Source of the DNA: Leclercia sp. UBA7405
GTDB lineage: Bacteria; Pseudomonadota; Gammaproteobacteria; Enterobacterales; Enterobacteriaceae
Length of the DNA: 20,050 nucleotides
Direction of reading: 5' to 3'
Assembly: GCA_002469605.1 (NCBI GenBank)
Contig: DKMV01000211.1
Coordinates: forward strand, 1-20,050
The notes below the pieces were generated by a model that did no database searches, was not told the origin of the DNA, and worked only from the letters and a program-made list of their open reading frames with translations. This document shows, piece after piece, positions 1 to 7,293 of the stretch (the stretch's first letter is position 1; each line of letters begins with the position of its first letter). Position numbers and translations under genes: made by a program.

Positions 1-239
1 AGCTTGAAGGAGAGCCAGCCGCTGCCGACGGCACCGACTGCGGCGCCAAACATCATCGAGCTGACCACCCACTCCTGGGTGTGCGGGGAGATGTTGAATT
101 CATCGGTGATGAAGGGTAATGCACCGGCAATAACGCCGATATCCAGGCCGAAAAGAAGTCCTGCGAGGGCTGCAAGGAAGCAGACAAAGAACGTCATGGC
201 TTTATTGGACGCGCGTCCCTGTTTTTTATTGTCAGGCAT
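1..239 (-). CDS. galP: Galactose:H+ symporter GalP, N-terminal part (cut by window edge)
   Basis: The first ~79 codons of an MFS sugar permease; the rest lies beyond the left edge. The N-terminus ([18 protein letters not shown]) and the segment [17 protein letters not shown] are those of E. coli GalP, the inner-membrane galactose/glucose proton symporter. The first transmembrane helix spans roughly residues 15-35, and the GLDIGVIAG motif is characteristic of the sugar-porter family. The ATG is read from 239 leftward and is preceded by a GGAGGG ribosome binding site 3-4 nt upstream on the reverse strand. It is divergent from nothing nearby; metK lies upstream on the same strand. CRP and GalR operator sites (see 305-339) fit galactose-inducible, catabolite-controlled expression. 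Identification is by remembered similarity and is very secure. Confidence 0.95.
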   Translation of the reverse strand, partial: MPDNKKQGRASNKAMTFFVCFLAALAGLLFGLDIGVIAGALPFITDEFNISPHTQEWVVSSMMFGAAVGAVGSGWLSFK

Positions 240-304
240 TATGCCCTCCAGTTGGGTTATCAGTATTTTCGATGTAAAGGGTAGGTTATAAGGTCGTATA
301 GTTA

Positions 305-320
305 TGTGACTTATATCACA
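305..320 (-). promoter_or_regulatory. CRP (cAMP receptor protein) site of galP
   Basis: TGTGA-N6-TCACA, a perfect match to both CRP half-sites (305-309 and 316-320). It is centred about 73 nt upstream of the galP ATG and directly adjoins the GalR/GalS operator, as expected for a catabolite-activated galactose permease promoter. Confidence 0.85.
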
Positions 321-323
321 CCG

Positions 324-339
324 GTGTAATCGGTTACAC
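324..339 (-). promoter_or_regulatory. GalR/GalS operator of galP
   Basis: GTGTAATCGGTTACAC is an exact fit to the GalR/GalS operator consensus GTGTAANCGNTTACAC. It begins 3 bp beyond the CRP site, on the side away from galP. Repression relieved by galactose is the established logic of this regulon. Confidence 0.88.
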
Positions 340-550
340 CGATGTAGAATCGTAAATTAAAATAAAGCTTTGAAAATATAGAGGATGATTTATCGATGCG
401 CATCGCATTTGCACCAATTTCAGACTTAGCTGAAAGAAAATGTAACAGCAGATAAACTGGAATCAGGCAAAGGGATTATTCTGAAAGAGAGGGGTTCGCG
501 CTGCGGTGTAAGCGGTTTCAGATTCGCCCTGCGAATGGGCTGGCAGGAAC

Positions 551-582
551 AAAAACAAAAGGCCAGCACGAGGCTGGCCTTT
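551..582 (-). terminator. Rho-independent terminator of metK
   Basis: Read on the reverse strand just after the metK stop codon, a GGCCAGC/GCTGGCC stem (561-567 with 573-579) with a 5-nt loop is followed by TTTTGTTTTTG (560 down to 551). The forward strand also has a short T run after the stem (580-583), so it may stop transcription weakly in both directions. Confidence 0.85.
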
Positions 583-603
583 TAAGAGATTGTTGCAGGT
601 CGG

Positions 604-1758
604 TTATTTCAGACCGGCAGCATCGCGCAGCAGGGCGGCTTTGTCGGTTTTTTCCCACGGGAAATGTTCGCGACCAAAGTGACCGTATGCTGCGGTTTCT
701 TTGTAGATCGGGTGCAGCAGATCCAGCATCTGGATCAGGCCATACGGACGCAGGTCGAAGAACTCGCGCACCAGCAGAGTCAGCTGTTCGGAAGCGACTT
801 TTTCAGTACCGAAGGTTTCCACCATGATGGAGGTCGGTTCTGCTACGCCGATAGCGTAGGAAACCTGGATCTCACAGCGGTCCGCCAGGCCTGCGGCAAC
901 GATGTTTTTCGCCACATAGCGCGCAGCATAGGCCGCAGAGCGGTCAACTTTAGAAGGGTCCTTACCGGAGAAGGCACCGCCACCGTGACGCGCCATGCCG
1001 CCGTAGGTATCAACGATGATTTTACGGCCGGTCAGACCACAGTCGCCCATCGGGCCGCCGATAACGAAACGGCCGGTCGGGTTGATGAAGAATTTGGTCG
1101 CGCTGTTCAGCCACTCGGTCGGCAGAACCGGCTTGATGATCTCTTCCATCACCGCTTCCTGCAGGGATTTCTGGTCGATATCTTCAGCGTGCTGGGTTGA
1201 GAGCACCACCGCGTCGATGCCAACGATTTTGCCGTCATCGTACTGGAAGGTGACCTGGCTCTTGGCATCCGGGCGCAGCCACGGCAGGGTGCCGTTTTTA
1301 CGCACTTCGGCCTGACGCTGCACCAGACGGTGGGCGTAGGTCACTGGTGCCGGCATCAGCACGTCGGTTTCGTTAGTGGCGTATCCAAACATCAGCCCCT
1401 GATCGCCCGCGCCCTGTTCCAGCGGATCGGCACGGTCAACGCCCTGGTTGATATCCGGAGACTGTTTGCCAATGGCGCTCAGTACGGCGCAGGAGTTGGC
1501 ATCAAAGCCCATATCAGAATGTACATAACCGATCTCACGCACCGTGTTACGGGTGATCTCTTCGATATCGACCCATGCGCTGGTGGTGATCTCGCCACCA
1601 ACCAGAACCATGCCGGTTTTGACATAGGTTTCACAGGCTACGCGCGCTTTCGGATCCTGCTCGAGGATCGCATCCAGCACCGCGTCGGAGATTTGGTCAG
1701 CAATTTTATCAGGATGTCCTTCTGATACGGACTCGGAAGTAAACAGGTGTTTTGCCAT
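604..1758 (-). CDS. metK: S-adenosylmethionine synthase (methionine adenosyltransferase)
   Basis: A cytosolic homotetrameric enzyme that makes S-adenosylmethionine from methionine and ATP, releasing phosphate and pyrophosphate. The product is 384 aa, the same length as E. coli MetK. The substrate-binding signature HPDK is at residues 15-18, the GAGDQG motif at 116-121, and the phosphate-binding loop [16 protein letters not shown] at 259-274. The ATG at 1758 is preceded by AGGTGA about 10 nt upstream on the reverse strand. The gene stands alone, with its own terminator at 551-582. SAM is the aminopropyl donor precursor for spermidine, so its position next to speA/speB links it metabolically to polyamine synthesis. 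Three MetJ-box-like octamers upstream suggest repression by MetJ-SAM. No anomalies seen. Confidence 0.98.
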   Translation of the reverse strand: MAKHLFTSESVSEGHPDKIADQISDAVLDAILEQDPKARVACETYVKTGMVLVGGEITTSAWVDIEEITRNTVREIGYVHSDMGFDANSCAVLSAIGKQSPDINQGVDRADPLEQGAGDQGLMFGYATNETDVLMPAPVTYAHRLVQRQAEVRKNGTLPWLRPDAKSQVTFQYDDGKIVGIDAVVLSTQHAEDIDQKSLQEAVMEEIIKPVLPTEWLNSATKFFINPTGRFVIGGPMGDCGLTGRKIIVDTYGGMARHGGGAFSGKDPSKVDRSAAYAARYVAKNIVAAGLADRCEIQVSYAIGVAEPTSIMVETFGTEKVASEQLTLLVREFFDLRPYGLIQMLDLLHPIYKETAAYGHFGREHFPWEKTDKAALLRDAAGLK

Positions 1759-1875
1759 GTTTTATTTCACCTAAGGAGAATTTGGTTAGCTCTGACTGTT
1801 GTGTGGGGTAGCCATAGCGGATGTCCGCCGGGCATGCAGATTAGCGACACTGGCAGTCTGAGTGTTAATCAGTAT

Positions 1876-1929
1876 GGATGGATTAACATCTGGACGGCTA
1901 TTTTAGGTCACTTCTTCGCCCGATTTCCA
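1876..1929 (-). promoter_or_regulatory. metK promoter with three tandem MetJ boxes
   Basis: On the reverse strand three adjacent octamers lie at 1876-1899: AGCCGTCC, AGATGTTA and ATCCATCC. They match the met-box consensus AGACGTCT at about 6, 5 and 4 of 8 positions. Directly upstream of them is a -10-like TAAAAT (1900-1905), with a possible -35 TGGAAA (1924-1929) at 18-nt spacing. The boxes would overlap the transcription start, fitting repression by MetJ with SAM as co-repressor. The boxes are seen in the sequence; MetJ control of metK is established for E. coli. Confidence 0.65.
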
Positions 1930-2010
1930 GCTTTTTTTGAGATTGGTCTCACTGTGTTGAAAAGAGAGCCAGAAAAATTTACCGCCGCCGGGAGAGGGCG
2001 CATTTATATT

Positions 2011-2039
2011 TTGCTTTTTACCCGTCTTCTCGGTATAAA
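2011..2039 (+). promoter_or_regulatory. Probable sigma-70 promoter of the speA leader
   Basis: TTGCTT (2011-2016) and TATAAA (2034-2039) are separated by exactly 17 nt. Transcription would start near 2046, giving a leader of about 510 nt that includes the 51-codon frame and yqgB before speA. I see no clear PurR box beside it. Confidence 0.55.
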
Positions 2040-2175
2040 ACGCCGCGCACGGCTTCGACAAAAAAGCGCCCGATGTTCTCATCGTGCCGCCACTTCCAGC
2101 CGGGTTAAGCAGTGAACTTTTCGCTTTGGCTTGCAGGTGCGTCCTTCGGGGCGGCCGTGGAGGTGATAACAGATA

Positions 2176-2331
2176 ATGAACCGTCGTTTCCCACTAACTC
2201 AGTTCCGCCTTTCTGGCCGGAGTCTACTCCCTCTATTTCTTTACGCCTCTATTCAGCAAACCTGCCGAAGTTATACCCATCTCGGCGCTTCTCAGGACTC
2301 CAGGGCTGGCACGACGGCTGCTGCAGACTGA
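2176..2331 (+). CDS. Candidate 51-aa upstream ORF (possible leader peptide) in the speA leader
   Basis: I do not recognise this frame by family. It begins MNRRFPLTQF, has a basic N-terminus followed by a hydrophobic stretch (LLPLFLYASI, residues 17-26), and contains six arginines, four of them within the first 15 residues. Its support is the ribosome binding site: TGGAGGTGAT ends 8 nt before the ATG, one of the strongest Shine-Dalgarno matches in the window and much better than those of yqgB or speA. The stop codon (2329-2331) is followed 9 nt later by a terminator-like hairpin (2341-2362). Inference: it could be a regulatory leader peptide for the arginine decarboxylase gene, or a small basic/hydrophobic protein. 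It could also be a chance frame; conservation among relatives would decide. Confidence 0.4.
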   Translation: MNRRFPLTQFRLSGRSLLPLFLYASIQQTCRSYTHLGASQDSRAGTTAAAD

Positions 2332-2340
2332 ACAAGGGCG

Positions 2341-2363
2341 CTCTTGTAAATACAAGAGTTTTC
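2341..2363 (+). terminator. Terminator-like hairpin in the speA leader
   Basis: CTCTTGTA (2341-2348) and TACAAGAG (2351-2358) form a perfect inverted repeat. Realistically this is a 6-bp CTCTTG/CAAGAG stem with a TAAATA loop, followed at once by TTTTC (2359-2363). The stem is AT-rich, so it would be a weak terminator or an attenuator. It begins 9 nt after the stop codon of the 51-codon frame. A second hairpin, CCGAAC/GTTCGG (2375-2380 with 2393-2398), follows. Confidence 0.45.
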
Positions 2364-2417
2364 TCGTGGTTTCGCCGAACCTGTCATACGAAGTTCGGTT
2401 ACGTGTTTTACAATGAT

Positions 2418-2549
2418 ATGAACAAGAAACCGGTCGCACGACCCGGCGTTCAGCATTCTGTGCTGGAAAACTGGTCGGTTAATGGGTTGTTATCGCAGTG
2501 CTTCGCTGCGATAGTAGTCAACTGTTTTACACTTATTGGAAAGAGTTGA
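2418..2549 (+). CDS. yqgB: Small acid-stress-associated protein YqgB
   Basis: A 43-aa product beginning [19 protein letters not shown] and ending [17 protein letters not shown] plus IGKS. It matches my memory of E. coli YqgB in length (43 aa), N-terminal MNKKPVA, the central HS-LEN and the C-terminal [11 protein letters not shown]. coli YqgB is described as an acid-stress-related small protein of unknown mechanism. The C-terminal third is hydrophobic and could associate with the membrane. It has no obvious Shine-Dalgarno sequence before its ATG; an in-frame GTG at 2403 is an alternative start. It ends 8 nt before the speA ATG, so it lies in the same transcript. Its coding sequence contains an 8-bp hairpin (2491-2513), which may affect its translation or that of speA. 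Confidence 0.8.
   Translation: MNKKPVARPGVQHSVLENWSVNGLLSQCFAAIVVNCFTLIGKS
2491..2513 (+). other. Stable hairpin inside yqgB, upstream of speA
   Basis: TATCGCAG (2491-2498) and CTGCGATA (2506-2513) are perfect complements with a 7-nt loop TGCTTCG. It lies within the yqgB coding sequence, and its 3' side ends 44 nt before the speA start. It has no U tract, so it is more likely a translation or RNA-stability element than a terminator. Confidence 0.5.
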
Positions 2550-2557
2550 GGTTCGCT

Positions 2558-4534
2558 ATGTCTGACGACATGTCTTCATTTTCGCCTTCGTCAGCGGGCG
2601 AACAGGGTGTACTACGTTCTATGCAGGAGGTAGCGATGAGCTCCCAGGAAGCCAGCAAGATGCTGCGCACATACAATATTGCGTGGTGGGGTAACAACTA
2701 CTACGACGTCAACGAACTGGGCCACATCAGCGTCTGCCCGGATCCCGACGTACCGGAAGCGCGCGTCGATCTTGCCAAACTGGTAAAAGCGCGCGAAGCC
2801 CAGGGCCAGCGTCTCCCCGCGCTGTTCTGCTTCCCGCAGATCCTGCAACACCGTCTGCGTTCCATTAACGCCGCCTTCAAGCGCGCGCGTGAATCCTACG
2901 GTTATAACGGCGACTACTTCCTGGTTTATCCGATCAAGGTTAACCAGCATCGTCGCGTTATCGAATCCTTAATCCACTCTGGCGAACCGCTGGGGCTGGA
3001 AGCCGGTTCCAAGGCGGAGCTGATGGCGGTGCTGGCGCATGCCGGTATGACCCGCTCGGTGATCGTCTGTAACGGCTATAAAGACCGGGAATACATCCGT
3101 CTGGCGCTGATTGGCGAGAAGATGGGGCACAAGGTCTATCTGGTCATCGAGAAGATGTCCGAGATTAATATCGTGCTAGAAGAGGCCGAGCGCCTGAACG
3201 TGGTGCCGCGTCTCGGCGTGCGCGCTCGCCTGGCGTCGCAGGGCTCCGGCAAATGGCAGTCTTCCGGCGGCGAAAAATCCAAGTTTGGCCTGGCGGCAAA
3301 CCAGGTCCTGCAGCTGGTGGAGATCATGCGCGAGCGCGGTCGTCTGGACAGCATCCAGCTGCTGCACTTCCACCTCGGCTCCCAGATGGCGAATATTCGC
3401 GATATCGCCACCGGCGTGCGCGAGTCGGCGCGCTTCTACGTTGAGCTGCACAAGCTTGGCGTGAATATTCAGTGCTTCGACGTGGGTGGCGGCCTGGGGG
3501 TGGACTATGAAGGTACCCGCTCCAAGTCCGACTGCTCGGTCAACTACGGCCTGAACGAATATGCCAACAACATCATCTGGGCAATTGGCGATGCCTGTGA
3601 AGAGCACGGCCTGCCGCACCCGACGGTGATCACCGAGTCGGGCCGCGCGGTGACCGCGCACCACACGGTGCTGGTGTCGAACATCATCGGCGTGGAGCGC
3701 AACGAATACACCGAAGCCACCGCGCCGGCAGAAGATGCCCCGCGTGCGCTGCAAAGCATGTGGGAAACCTGGCAGGAGATGCACGAGCCTGGCACCCGCC
3801 GCTCCCTGCGCGAATGGCTGCACGACAGCCAGATGGATCTGCACGATATCCACATCGGCTACTCCTCCGGGGCCTTTAACCTGCAGGAGCGCGCCTGGGC
3901 CGAGCAGCTCTATCTGAACATGTGTCACGAAGTGCAGAAACAGCTCGATCCGAGCAACCGCGCCCATCGCCCGATTATCGACGAGCTGCAGGAGCGCATG
4001 GCGGACAAAATGTACGTCAACTTCTCCTTGTTCCAGTCGATGCCGGATGCCTGGGGTATCGATCAGCTTTTCCCGGTGCTGCCACTGGAAGGGCTGGACC
4101 AGGTGCCGGAGCGCCGCGCGGTGCTGCTGGATATCACCTGCGATTCGGACGGTGCTATTGACCACTACATCGACGGGGATGGCATCGCCACCACCATGCC
4201 GATGCCGGAGTACGATCCGGATAACCCGCCGATGCTGGGCTTCTTTATGGTAGGGGCCTACCAGGAGATCCTCGGCAACATGCACAACCTGTTTGGCGAT
4301 ACCGAGGCGGTGGACGTGTTCGTCTTCCCTGACGGTAACGTTGAGGTTGAGCTGTCGGACGAGGGCGATACGGTGGCGGACATGCTGCAGTATGTGCAGC
4401 TGGATCCGAACACCCTGCTGACGCAGTTCCGCGATCAGGTGAAGAACACCGGTCTGGACGACGCGCTCCAGCAGCAGTTCCTGGAAGAGTTTGAAGCGGG
4501 CCTGTACGGTTACACTTATCTGGAAGACGAGTAG
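2558..4534 (+). CDS. speA: Biosynthetic arginine decarboxylase
   Basis: A PLP- and Mg-dependent enzyme that converts L-arginine to agmatine and CO2, the first step of the agmatine route to putrescine. The 658-aa product equals the length of E. coli SpeA when translation starts at the ATG at 2558 ([10 protein letters not shown]); a longer in-frame start at 2498 would overlap yqgB and is rejected. The PLP lysine is K127 in YPIKVNQH, the glycine-rich phosphate loop is [13 protein letters not shown], and the family-2 decarboxylase catalytic cysteine motif [10 protein letters not shown] is near residue 528. The fold is an N-terminal TIM barrel followed by a C-terminal beta domain. A modest ribosome binding site (GAGG, 2548-2552) precedes the start. 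It lies downstream of yqgB and upstream of speB, which uses its product. Identification is essentially certain. Confidence 0.98.
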   Translation: MSDDMSSFSPSSAGEQGVLRSMQEVAMSSQEASKMLRTYNIAWWGNNYYDVNELGHISVCPDPDVPEARVDLAKLVKAREAQGQRLPALFCFPQILQHRLRSINAAFKRARESYGYNGDYFLVYPIKVNQHRRVIESLIHSGEPLGLEAGSKAELMAVLAHAGMTRSVIVCNGYKDREYIRLALIGEKMGHKVYLVIEKMSEINIVLEEAERLNVVPRLGVRARLASQGSGKWQSSGGEKSKFGLAANQVLQLVEIMRERGRLDSIQLLHFHLGSQMANIRDIATGVRESARFYVELHKLGVNIQCFDVGGGLGVDYEGTRSKSDCSVNYGLNEYANNIIWAIGDACEEHGLPHPTVITESGRAVTAHHTVLVSNIIGVERNEYTEATAPAEDAPRALQSMWETWQEMHEPGTRRSLREWLHDSQMDLHDIHIGYSSGAFNLQERAWAEQLYLNMCHEVQKQLDPSNRAHRPIIDELQERMADKMYVNFSLFQSMPDAWGIDQLFPVLPLEGLDQVPERRAVLLDITCDSDGAIDHYIDGDGIATTMPMPEYDPDNPPMLGFFMVGAYQEILGNMHNLFGDTEAVDVFVFPDGNVEVELSDEGDTVADMLQYVQLDPNTLLTQFRDQVKNTGLDDALQQQFLEEFEAGLYGYTYLEDE

Positions 4535-4542
4535 GCAATTTT

Positions 4543-4624
4543 CCCCTCACCCCAGCCCTCTCCCCAAAGGGGAGAGGGTGTGCAAGTTCCCTCTCCCCTT
4601 TGGGGAGAGGGTCAGGGTGAGGGG
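4543..4624. repeat. Double palindromic C/G-rich repeat between speA and speB
   Basis: Two 36-bp units lie in inverted orientation (4543-4578 and 4589-4624) with about three mismatches between them. Each contains its own perfect hairpin: CCCTCTCCCC-AAA-GGGGAGAGGG (4556-4578) and the same stem with a TTT loop (4589-4611). An outer stem CCCCTCACCC/GGGTGAGGGG (4543-4552 with 4615-4624) closes the whole element. The beginning of the same unit recurs at 20032-20050. This looks like a dispersed intergenic REP-like element. It would fold strongly in RNA and could limit read-through or protect the 3' end of the speA transcript. Confidence 0.85.
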
Positions 4625-4652
4625 CAAAGCCCGCACATTGCCCTATACTCTC

Positions 4653-4681
4653 TTGAACCCGTATGAAATAGCGGCGATAAT
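4653..4681 (+). promoter_or_regulatory. Probable sigma-70 promoter of speB
   Basis: TTGAAC (4653-4658) and GATAAT (4676-4681) are separated by 17 nt, a near-consensus arrangement. Transcription would start near 4688, giving a speB leader of about 90 nt containing the hairpin at 4711-4752. Confidence 0.65.
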
Positions 4682-4710
4682 CCGCCGCAACAAGCTGTTC
4701 TCGAATCAAT

Positions 4711-4752
4711 CCCTTCCTCGTCGGGTTTAACGACGCGGAGGGGATTTTTTTT
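4711..4752 (+). terminator. Rho-independent terminator or attenuator in the speB leader
   Basis: CCCTTCCTCGTCG pairs with CGACGCGGAGGGG around the loop GGTTTAA: a CGTCG/CGACG inner stem, one mismatch, TCC/GGA, then the CCC/GGG base. It is followed by an eight-T run (4745-4752). It has the full appearance of an intrinsic terminator yet ends only 26 nt before the speB ATG, in the same direction. It could end speA transcripts, or attenuate transcripts from the 4653 promoter. Confidence 0.7.
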
Positions 4753-4778
4753 ACTTTTTCGTTAAATGAGGTCAGGAC

Positions 4779-5699
4779 ATGAGCACCTTAGGTCATCAGT
4801 ACGATAACTCTCTGGTATCTAACGCTTTTGGTTTTTTACGCCTTCCGATGAACTTCCAGCCGTACGACAGCGACGCGGAGTGGGTGATCACCGGTGTGCC
4901 ATTTGATATGGCGACCTCTGGTCGCGCCGGTGGCCGTCACGGCCCGGCGGCGATCCGTCAGGTCTCCACCAACCTTGCCTGGGAACATCACCGCTACCCG
5001 TGGAACTTCGACATGCGCGAGCGCCTGAACGTGGTGGACTGCGGCGATCTGGTGTACGCCTTTGGCGACGCCCGTGAGATGAGCGAGAAGCTGCAGGCCC
5101 ACGCCGAGAAGCTGCTGGCGGCCGGCAAGCGTATGCTCTCCTTCGGCGGCGACCACTTCGTGACCCTGCCGCTGCTGCGCGCCCACGCGAAGCACTTTGG
5201 CAAGCTGGCGCTGGTGCACTTCGATGCCCATACCGACACCTACGCCAACGGCTGTGAGTTCGACCACGGCACCATGTTCTATACCGCGCCGAACGAAGGG
5301 CTGATCGATCCGAACCACTCGGTGCAGATCGGGATCCGCACCGAGTTTGACAAAGACAATGGCTTTACCGTGCTAGACGCGGGTCAGGTCAACGATCGCA
5401 GCGTGGACGATATCCTTGCCCAGGTGAAGCAGATCGTCGGCGATATGCCGGTGTACCTCACTTTCGACATCGACTGCCTGGATCCGGCCTTTGCCCCTGG
5501 TACCGGCACCCCGGTTATCGGCGGCCTGACCTCCGATCGCGCCATCAAGCTGGTGCGCGGCCTGAAGGATCTGAACATCGTCGGTATGGACCTGGTGGAA
5601 GTGGCCCCGGCTTACGATCAGTCCGAGATCACTGCCCTGGCCGCCGCGACCCTGGCGCTGGAGATGCTCTACATCCAGGCGGCGAAAAAAGGCGAATAA
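4779..5699 (+). CDS. speB: Agmatinase (agmatine ureohydrolase)
   Basis: A manganese enzyme of the ureohydrolase (arginase) family that hydrolyses agmatine to putrescine and urea, completing the route begun by SpeA. The product is 306 aa, the family's usual length. The binuclear Mn ligands are all visible: H126 in [11 protein letters not shown]149/H151/D153 in [10 protein letters not shown], and D230/D232 in [17 protein letters not shown]. The ATG is preceded by GAGGTCAGGAC. It has its own probable promoter (4653-4681) with a terminator-like hairpin in the leader. It converges with the reverse-strand MFS gene, whose stop codon begins only one base after the speB stop. No truncation or unusual residue seen. 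Confidence 0.98.
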   Translation: MSTLGHQYDNSLVSNAFGFLRLPMNFQPYDSDAEWVITGVPFDMATSGRAGGRHGPAAIRQVSTNLAWEHHRYPWNFDMRERLNVVDCGDLVYAFGDAREMSEKLQAHAEKLLAAGKRMLSFGGDHFVTLPLLRAHAKHFGKLALVHFDAHTDTYANGCEFDHGTMFYTAPNEGLIDPNHSVQIGIRTEFDKDNGFTVLDAGQVNDRSVDDILAQVKQIVGDMPVYLTFDIDCLDPAFAPGTGTPVIGGLTSDRAIKLVRGLKDLNIVGMDLVEVAPAYDQSEITALAAATLALEMLYIQAAKKGE

Positions 5700-5700
5700 C

Positions 5701-6912
5701 CTAAACGCCCACTGCTGCTGCGCGACGCATGCGCAGCAGCAGCATCCCCCCGGCAAGCAGGGTAATAACCTGCGACGCCACCAGCACCGAAAACCCCGAG
5801 CTGACCGATCCCACCAACTTCATCACCATTCCCATCAGCAGCGGAATAAAGGCCGCGCAGATATTGCCGACGCCGTTAATAATGCCGTAGGCGCTGCCCA
5901 CCGCCTCCCGCGCCGCGTGGTGCTGGATCACCGCCGGAATCGCCGCCCCCTGTAGTCCCCAGAAGATATTGGCCGAAAGCATAAAGAGCGCCAGCAAACC
6001 GGGCTGATGGCTGAGCATCAGCGCCATTACCGACAGCGCGGTGAGCAGGCCGCCGGCGACAAAGAGTACCGGTGCCTGTTCCGGGCGCATTTTATCCAGC
6101 AGGATCCCGCCCAGAAACTTGGAACCCAGGCTCAGCAGGAAGGGGATCGCCGCCAGAAACCCGGTGGCATGCAGTGAGAAGTGGTGCTCATCGCGCAGCC
6201 AGGCCGGCAGCCAGGCGCTGCTGCCCCAGAGATAGCTCAGGGTGGCGATCTCCACCAGTAAAATCCAGCCCAGCAGCGGCGTGCGCCAGGCAAGGCGGAA
6301 GGTTTGTGCAAAACCTGGCTGCACGCGCTTATCGATCCTGACCGGCGCGGGCAACCAGCGCCAGATTAAGCCCCCGCCCAGGGCCAGGTTCAGCACCGCC
6401 AGGGCATAAAACGACCCCATCCACCTCAGGTGCTGCATCAAAAAGGTCACCAGCGGAAATCCCACCGCCAGCCCCAGCGAGACGCCGAGGGCGGTAACGG
6501 CGTTGGGTTTGCCAATCTCATCGCCCGCAAAGTTGTCGCTGATAAAGCGCGTCTTCAGGGAAAAAAGCGGCCCCTCGGCAATGCCTAAAATCACGCGGGC
6601 AATCAGCATCCCCATCAGCGAGCCGAGCAGGGGAGAGATGGCGCACACCGCGGCCCAGACGGTAATACTTATCAGCAGCCCGTGCCGGTAATGGAATCGG
6701 CTTTCGATAAGCGGTGTTAATAAAAGCGCCGAAAATCCATACCCCAACAGAAAGCAGGTCATTAGCATTCCCTGTAACATTCTGTTTTCATTTAGCTGAA
6801 AGTGTTGAGCGAAATCCGGGTTTAAAATCATCACCGAGATATTTACCCGGTCAACGTAGGAAATAATAATTAACACCAGTAACGCAATTACACCCTGCCA
6901 TCTTGCCGCCAT
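5701..6912 (-). CDS. MFS transporter, anion:cation symporter (ACS) family
   Basis: A 403-aa inner-membrane protein with about 12 hydrophobic helices. The first helix ends in SYVDRVNISV (D21, R22, N24) and the fourth region carries LGIAEGPLF, both typical of the ACS/phthalate-permease branch of the major facilitator superfamily, which imports organic anions with protons. The ATG at 6912 is preceded by AGAGG about 12 nt upstream on the reverse strand. The gene diverges from the Rieske ferredoxin gene across a 416-nt regulatory region, and two of the three 16-bp palindromes lie 66 and 113 nt upstream of it. It very likely imports the island's substrate or a related compound; that role is inference. 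A second ACS transporter (12756-14012) lies within the operon. Its extreme 3' end (5713-5741) forms a long perfect hairpin at the junction with speB. Confidence 0.88.
   Translation of the reverse strand: MAARWQGVIALLVLIIISYVDRVNISVMILNPDFAQHFQLNENRMLQGMLMTCFLLGYGFSALLLTPLIESRFHYRHGLLISITVWAAVCAISPLLGSLMGMLIARVILGIAEGPLFSLKTRFISDNFAGDEIGKPNAVTALGVSLGLAVGFPLVTFLMQHLRWMGSFYALAVLNLALGGGLIWRWLPAPVRIDKRVQPGFAQTFRLAWRTPLLGWILLVEIATLSYLWGSSAWLPAWLRDEHHFSLHATGFLAAIPFLLSLGSKFLGGILLDKMRPEQAPVLFVAGGLLTALSVMALMLSHQPGLLALFMLSANIFWGLQGAAIPAVIQHHAAREAVGSAYGIINGVGNICAAFIPLLMGMVMKLVGSVSSGFSVLVASQVITLLAGGMLLLRMRRAAAVGV
5713..5741. other. Perfect 11-bp hairpin at the speB/MFS convergent junction
   Basis: TGCTGCTGCGC (5713-5723) and GCGCAGCAGCA (5731-5741) are perfect complements around a 7-nt loop. 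It lies within the last codons of the MFS gene (RMRRAAAVGV) and directly after the speB stop. There is no T tract on either side, so it may pause or stabilise both convergent transcripts rather than be a classical terminator. Confidence 0.45.
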
Positions 6913-6977
6913 CGCCTTTGCCTCTTATTTTTTTACGCTTTTATTTTTTATTTCCGTGATTGTCACGGTGCTAAAAT

Positions 6978-6993
6978 GGTTCACCTGTGAAAC
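6978..6993. promoter_or_regulatory. Operator copy 1 (GGTTCACCTGTGAAAC)
   Basis: A 16-bp near-palindrome identical to copy 2 except at the second base and the central dinucleotide. It is centred 73 nt upstream of the leftward MFS start codon and 47 bp from copy 2. Probably bound by the IclR-family regulator encoded in the operon (inference). Confidence 0.6.
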
Positions 6994-7024
6994 TCATTGT
7001 TTTTAAATGATAAAAATAATAAAA

Positions 7025-7040
7025 GTTTCACTGGTGAAAC
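7025..7040. promoter_or_regulatory. Operator copy 2 (GTTTCACTGGTGAAAC)
   Basis: A perfect inverted repeat, GTTTCAC-TG-GTGAAAC. Together with copies 1 and 3 it defines the consensus GKTTCAYNNRTGAAAC. Its distance from the rightward promoter (about 200 bp) suggests control of the leftward MFS gene or looping. Confidence 0.65.
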
Positions 7041-7242
7041 GCCGTTACTTCCTGCTTTTATAATTTTTAAGAAGCAACTGCAAAAGAAGTCAATAACTAT
7101 TATTGAATTTTTTAACCCATCAATAAAACGTATTTAATCACGCCGAAATAATGAAAATTTCATATCGCTGCAAGTTTTCGTGATCCTTTGCACACTTAGC
7201 TTATTAATTACCGTTCAATTAACAAATTCGTCACATTGTCGC

Positions 7243-7270
7243 TTGACGAAACATTCATCGCTTTTATATT
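7243..7270 (+). promoter_or_regulatory. Probable sigma-70 promoter of the catabolic operon
   Basis: TTGACG (7243-7248) and TATATT (7265-7270) are separated by 16 nt. Transcription would start near 7277, about 52 nt before the ferredoxin ATG. Operator copy 3 lies just downstream, in a position suited to repression. Confidence 0.65.
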
Positions 7271-7293
7271 GACCGTATTAAATAAGAAACAGA

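Larger units (their letters stand above)
240..603. other. galP-metK intergenic region
   Basis: A 364-nt non-coding stretch. It holds the galP control sites (305-339) near its left end and the metK terminator (551-582) at its right end. On the reverse strand, TATAAC-like (285-290) and TACCCT (278-283) hexamers are possible galP -10 elements; the second suits a class II CRP position (site centre about 41 nt upstream of a start near 271). A 12-bp palindrome CGATGCGCATCG (394-405) and a small hairpin ATTCGC-CCT-GCGAAT (522-536) are present without assignable function. I see no gene here. Confidence 0.6.
1759..2175. other. metK-speA divergent intergenic region
   Basis: A 417-nt stretch between the metK start and the first plausible open reading frame of the speA leader. 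It holds the metK control region (1876-1929) and a forward sigma-70-like promoter (2011-2039). A small hairpin TGAGA-TTGG-TCTCA (1938-1951) is also visible. A GTG-initiated frame of 122 codons crosses it (1747-2115) but overlaps the metK start and promoter and has no ribosome binding site, so I do not call it a gene. Confidence 0.5.

Noticed and set aside
394..405. 12-bp palindrome CGATGCGCATCG upstream of galP as a possible operator
   Set aside because: A single copy, far from the promoter elements, with no match to a regulator consensus I know.
1747..2115. Forward GTG-initiated frame of 122 codons between metK and the speA leader
   Set aside because: It overlaps the metK start, the MetJ boxes and the speA promoter, and lacks a ribosome binding site. 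Hypothetical genes are annotated in this interval in E. coli K-12, but I could not match this frame to one from memory.
3176..4285. Reverse-strand open frame of 369 codons opposite speA
   Set aside because: Antisense shadow of the highly conserved speA; composition is rich in His, Arg and Val without any family signature.
4543..4624. CRISPR or attenuator interpretation of the C/G-rich repeats
   Set aside because: Only two inverted units with no spacer array; no T tract follows, and the same unit recurs at 20032, which fits a dispersed palindromic repeat.
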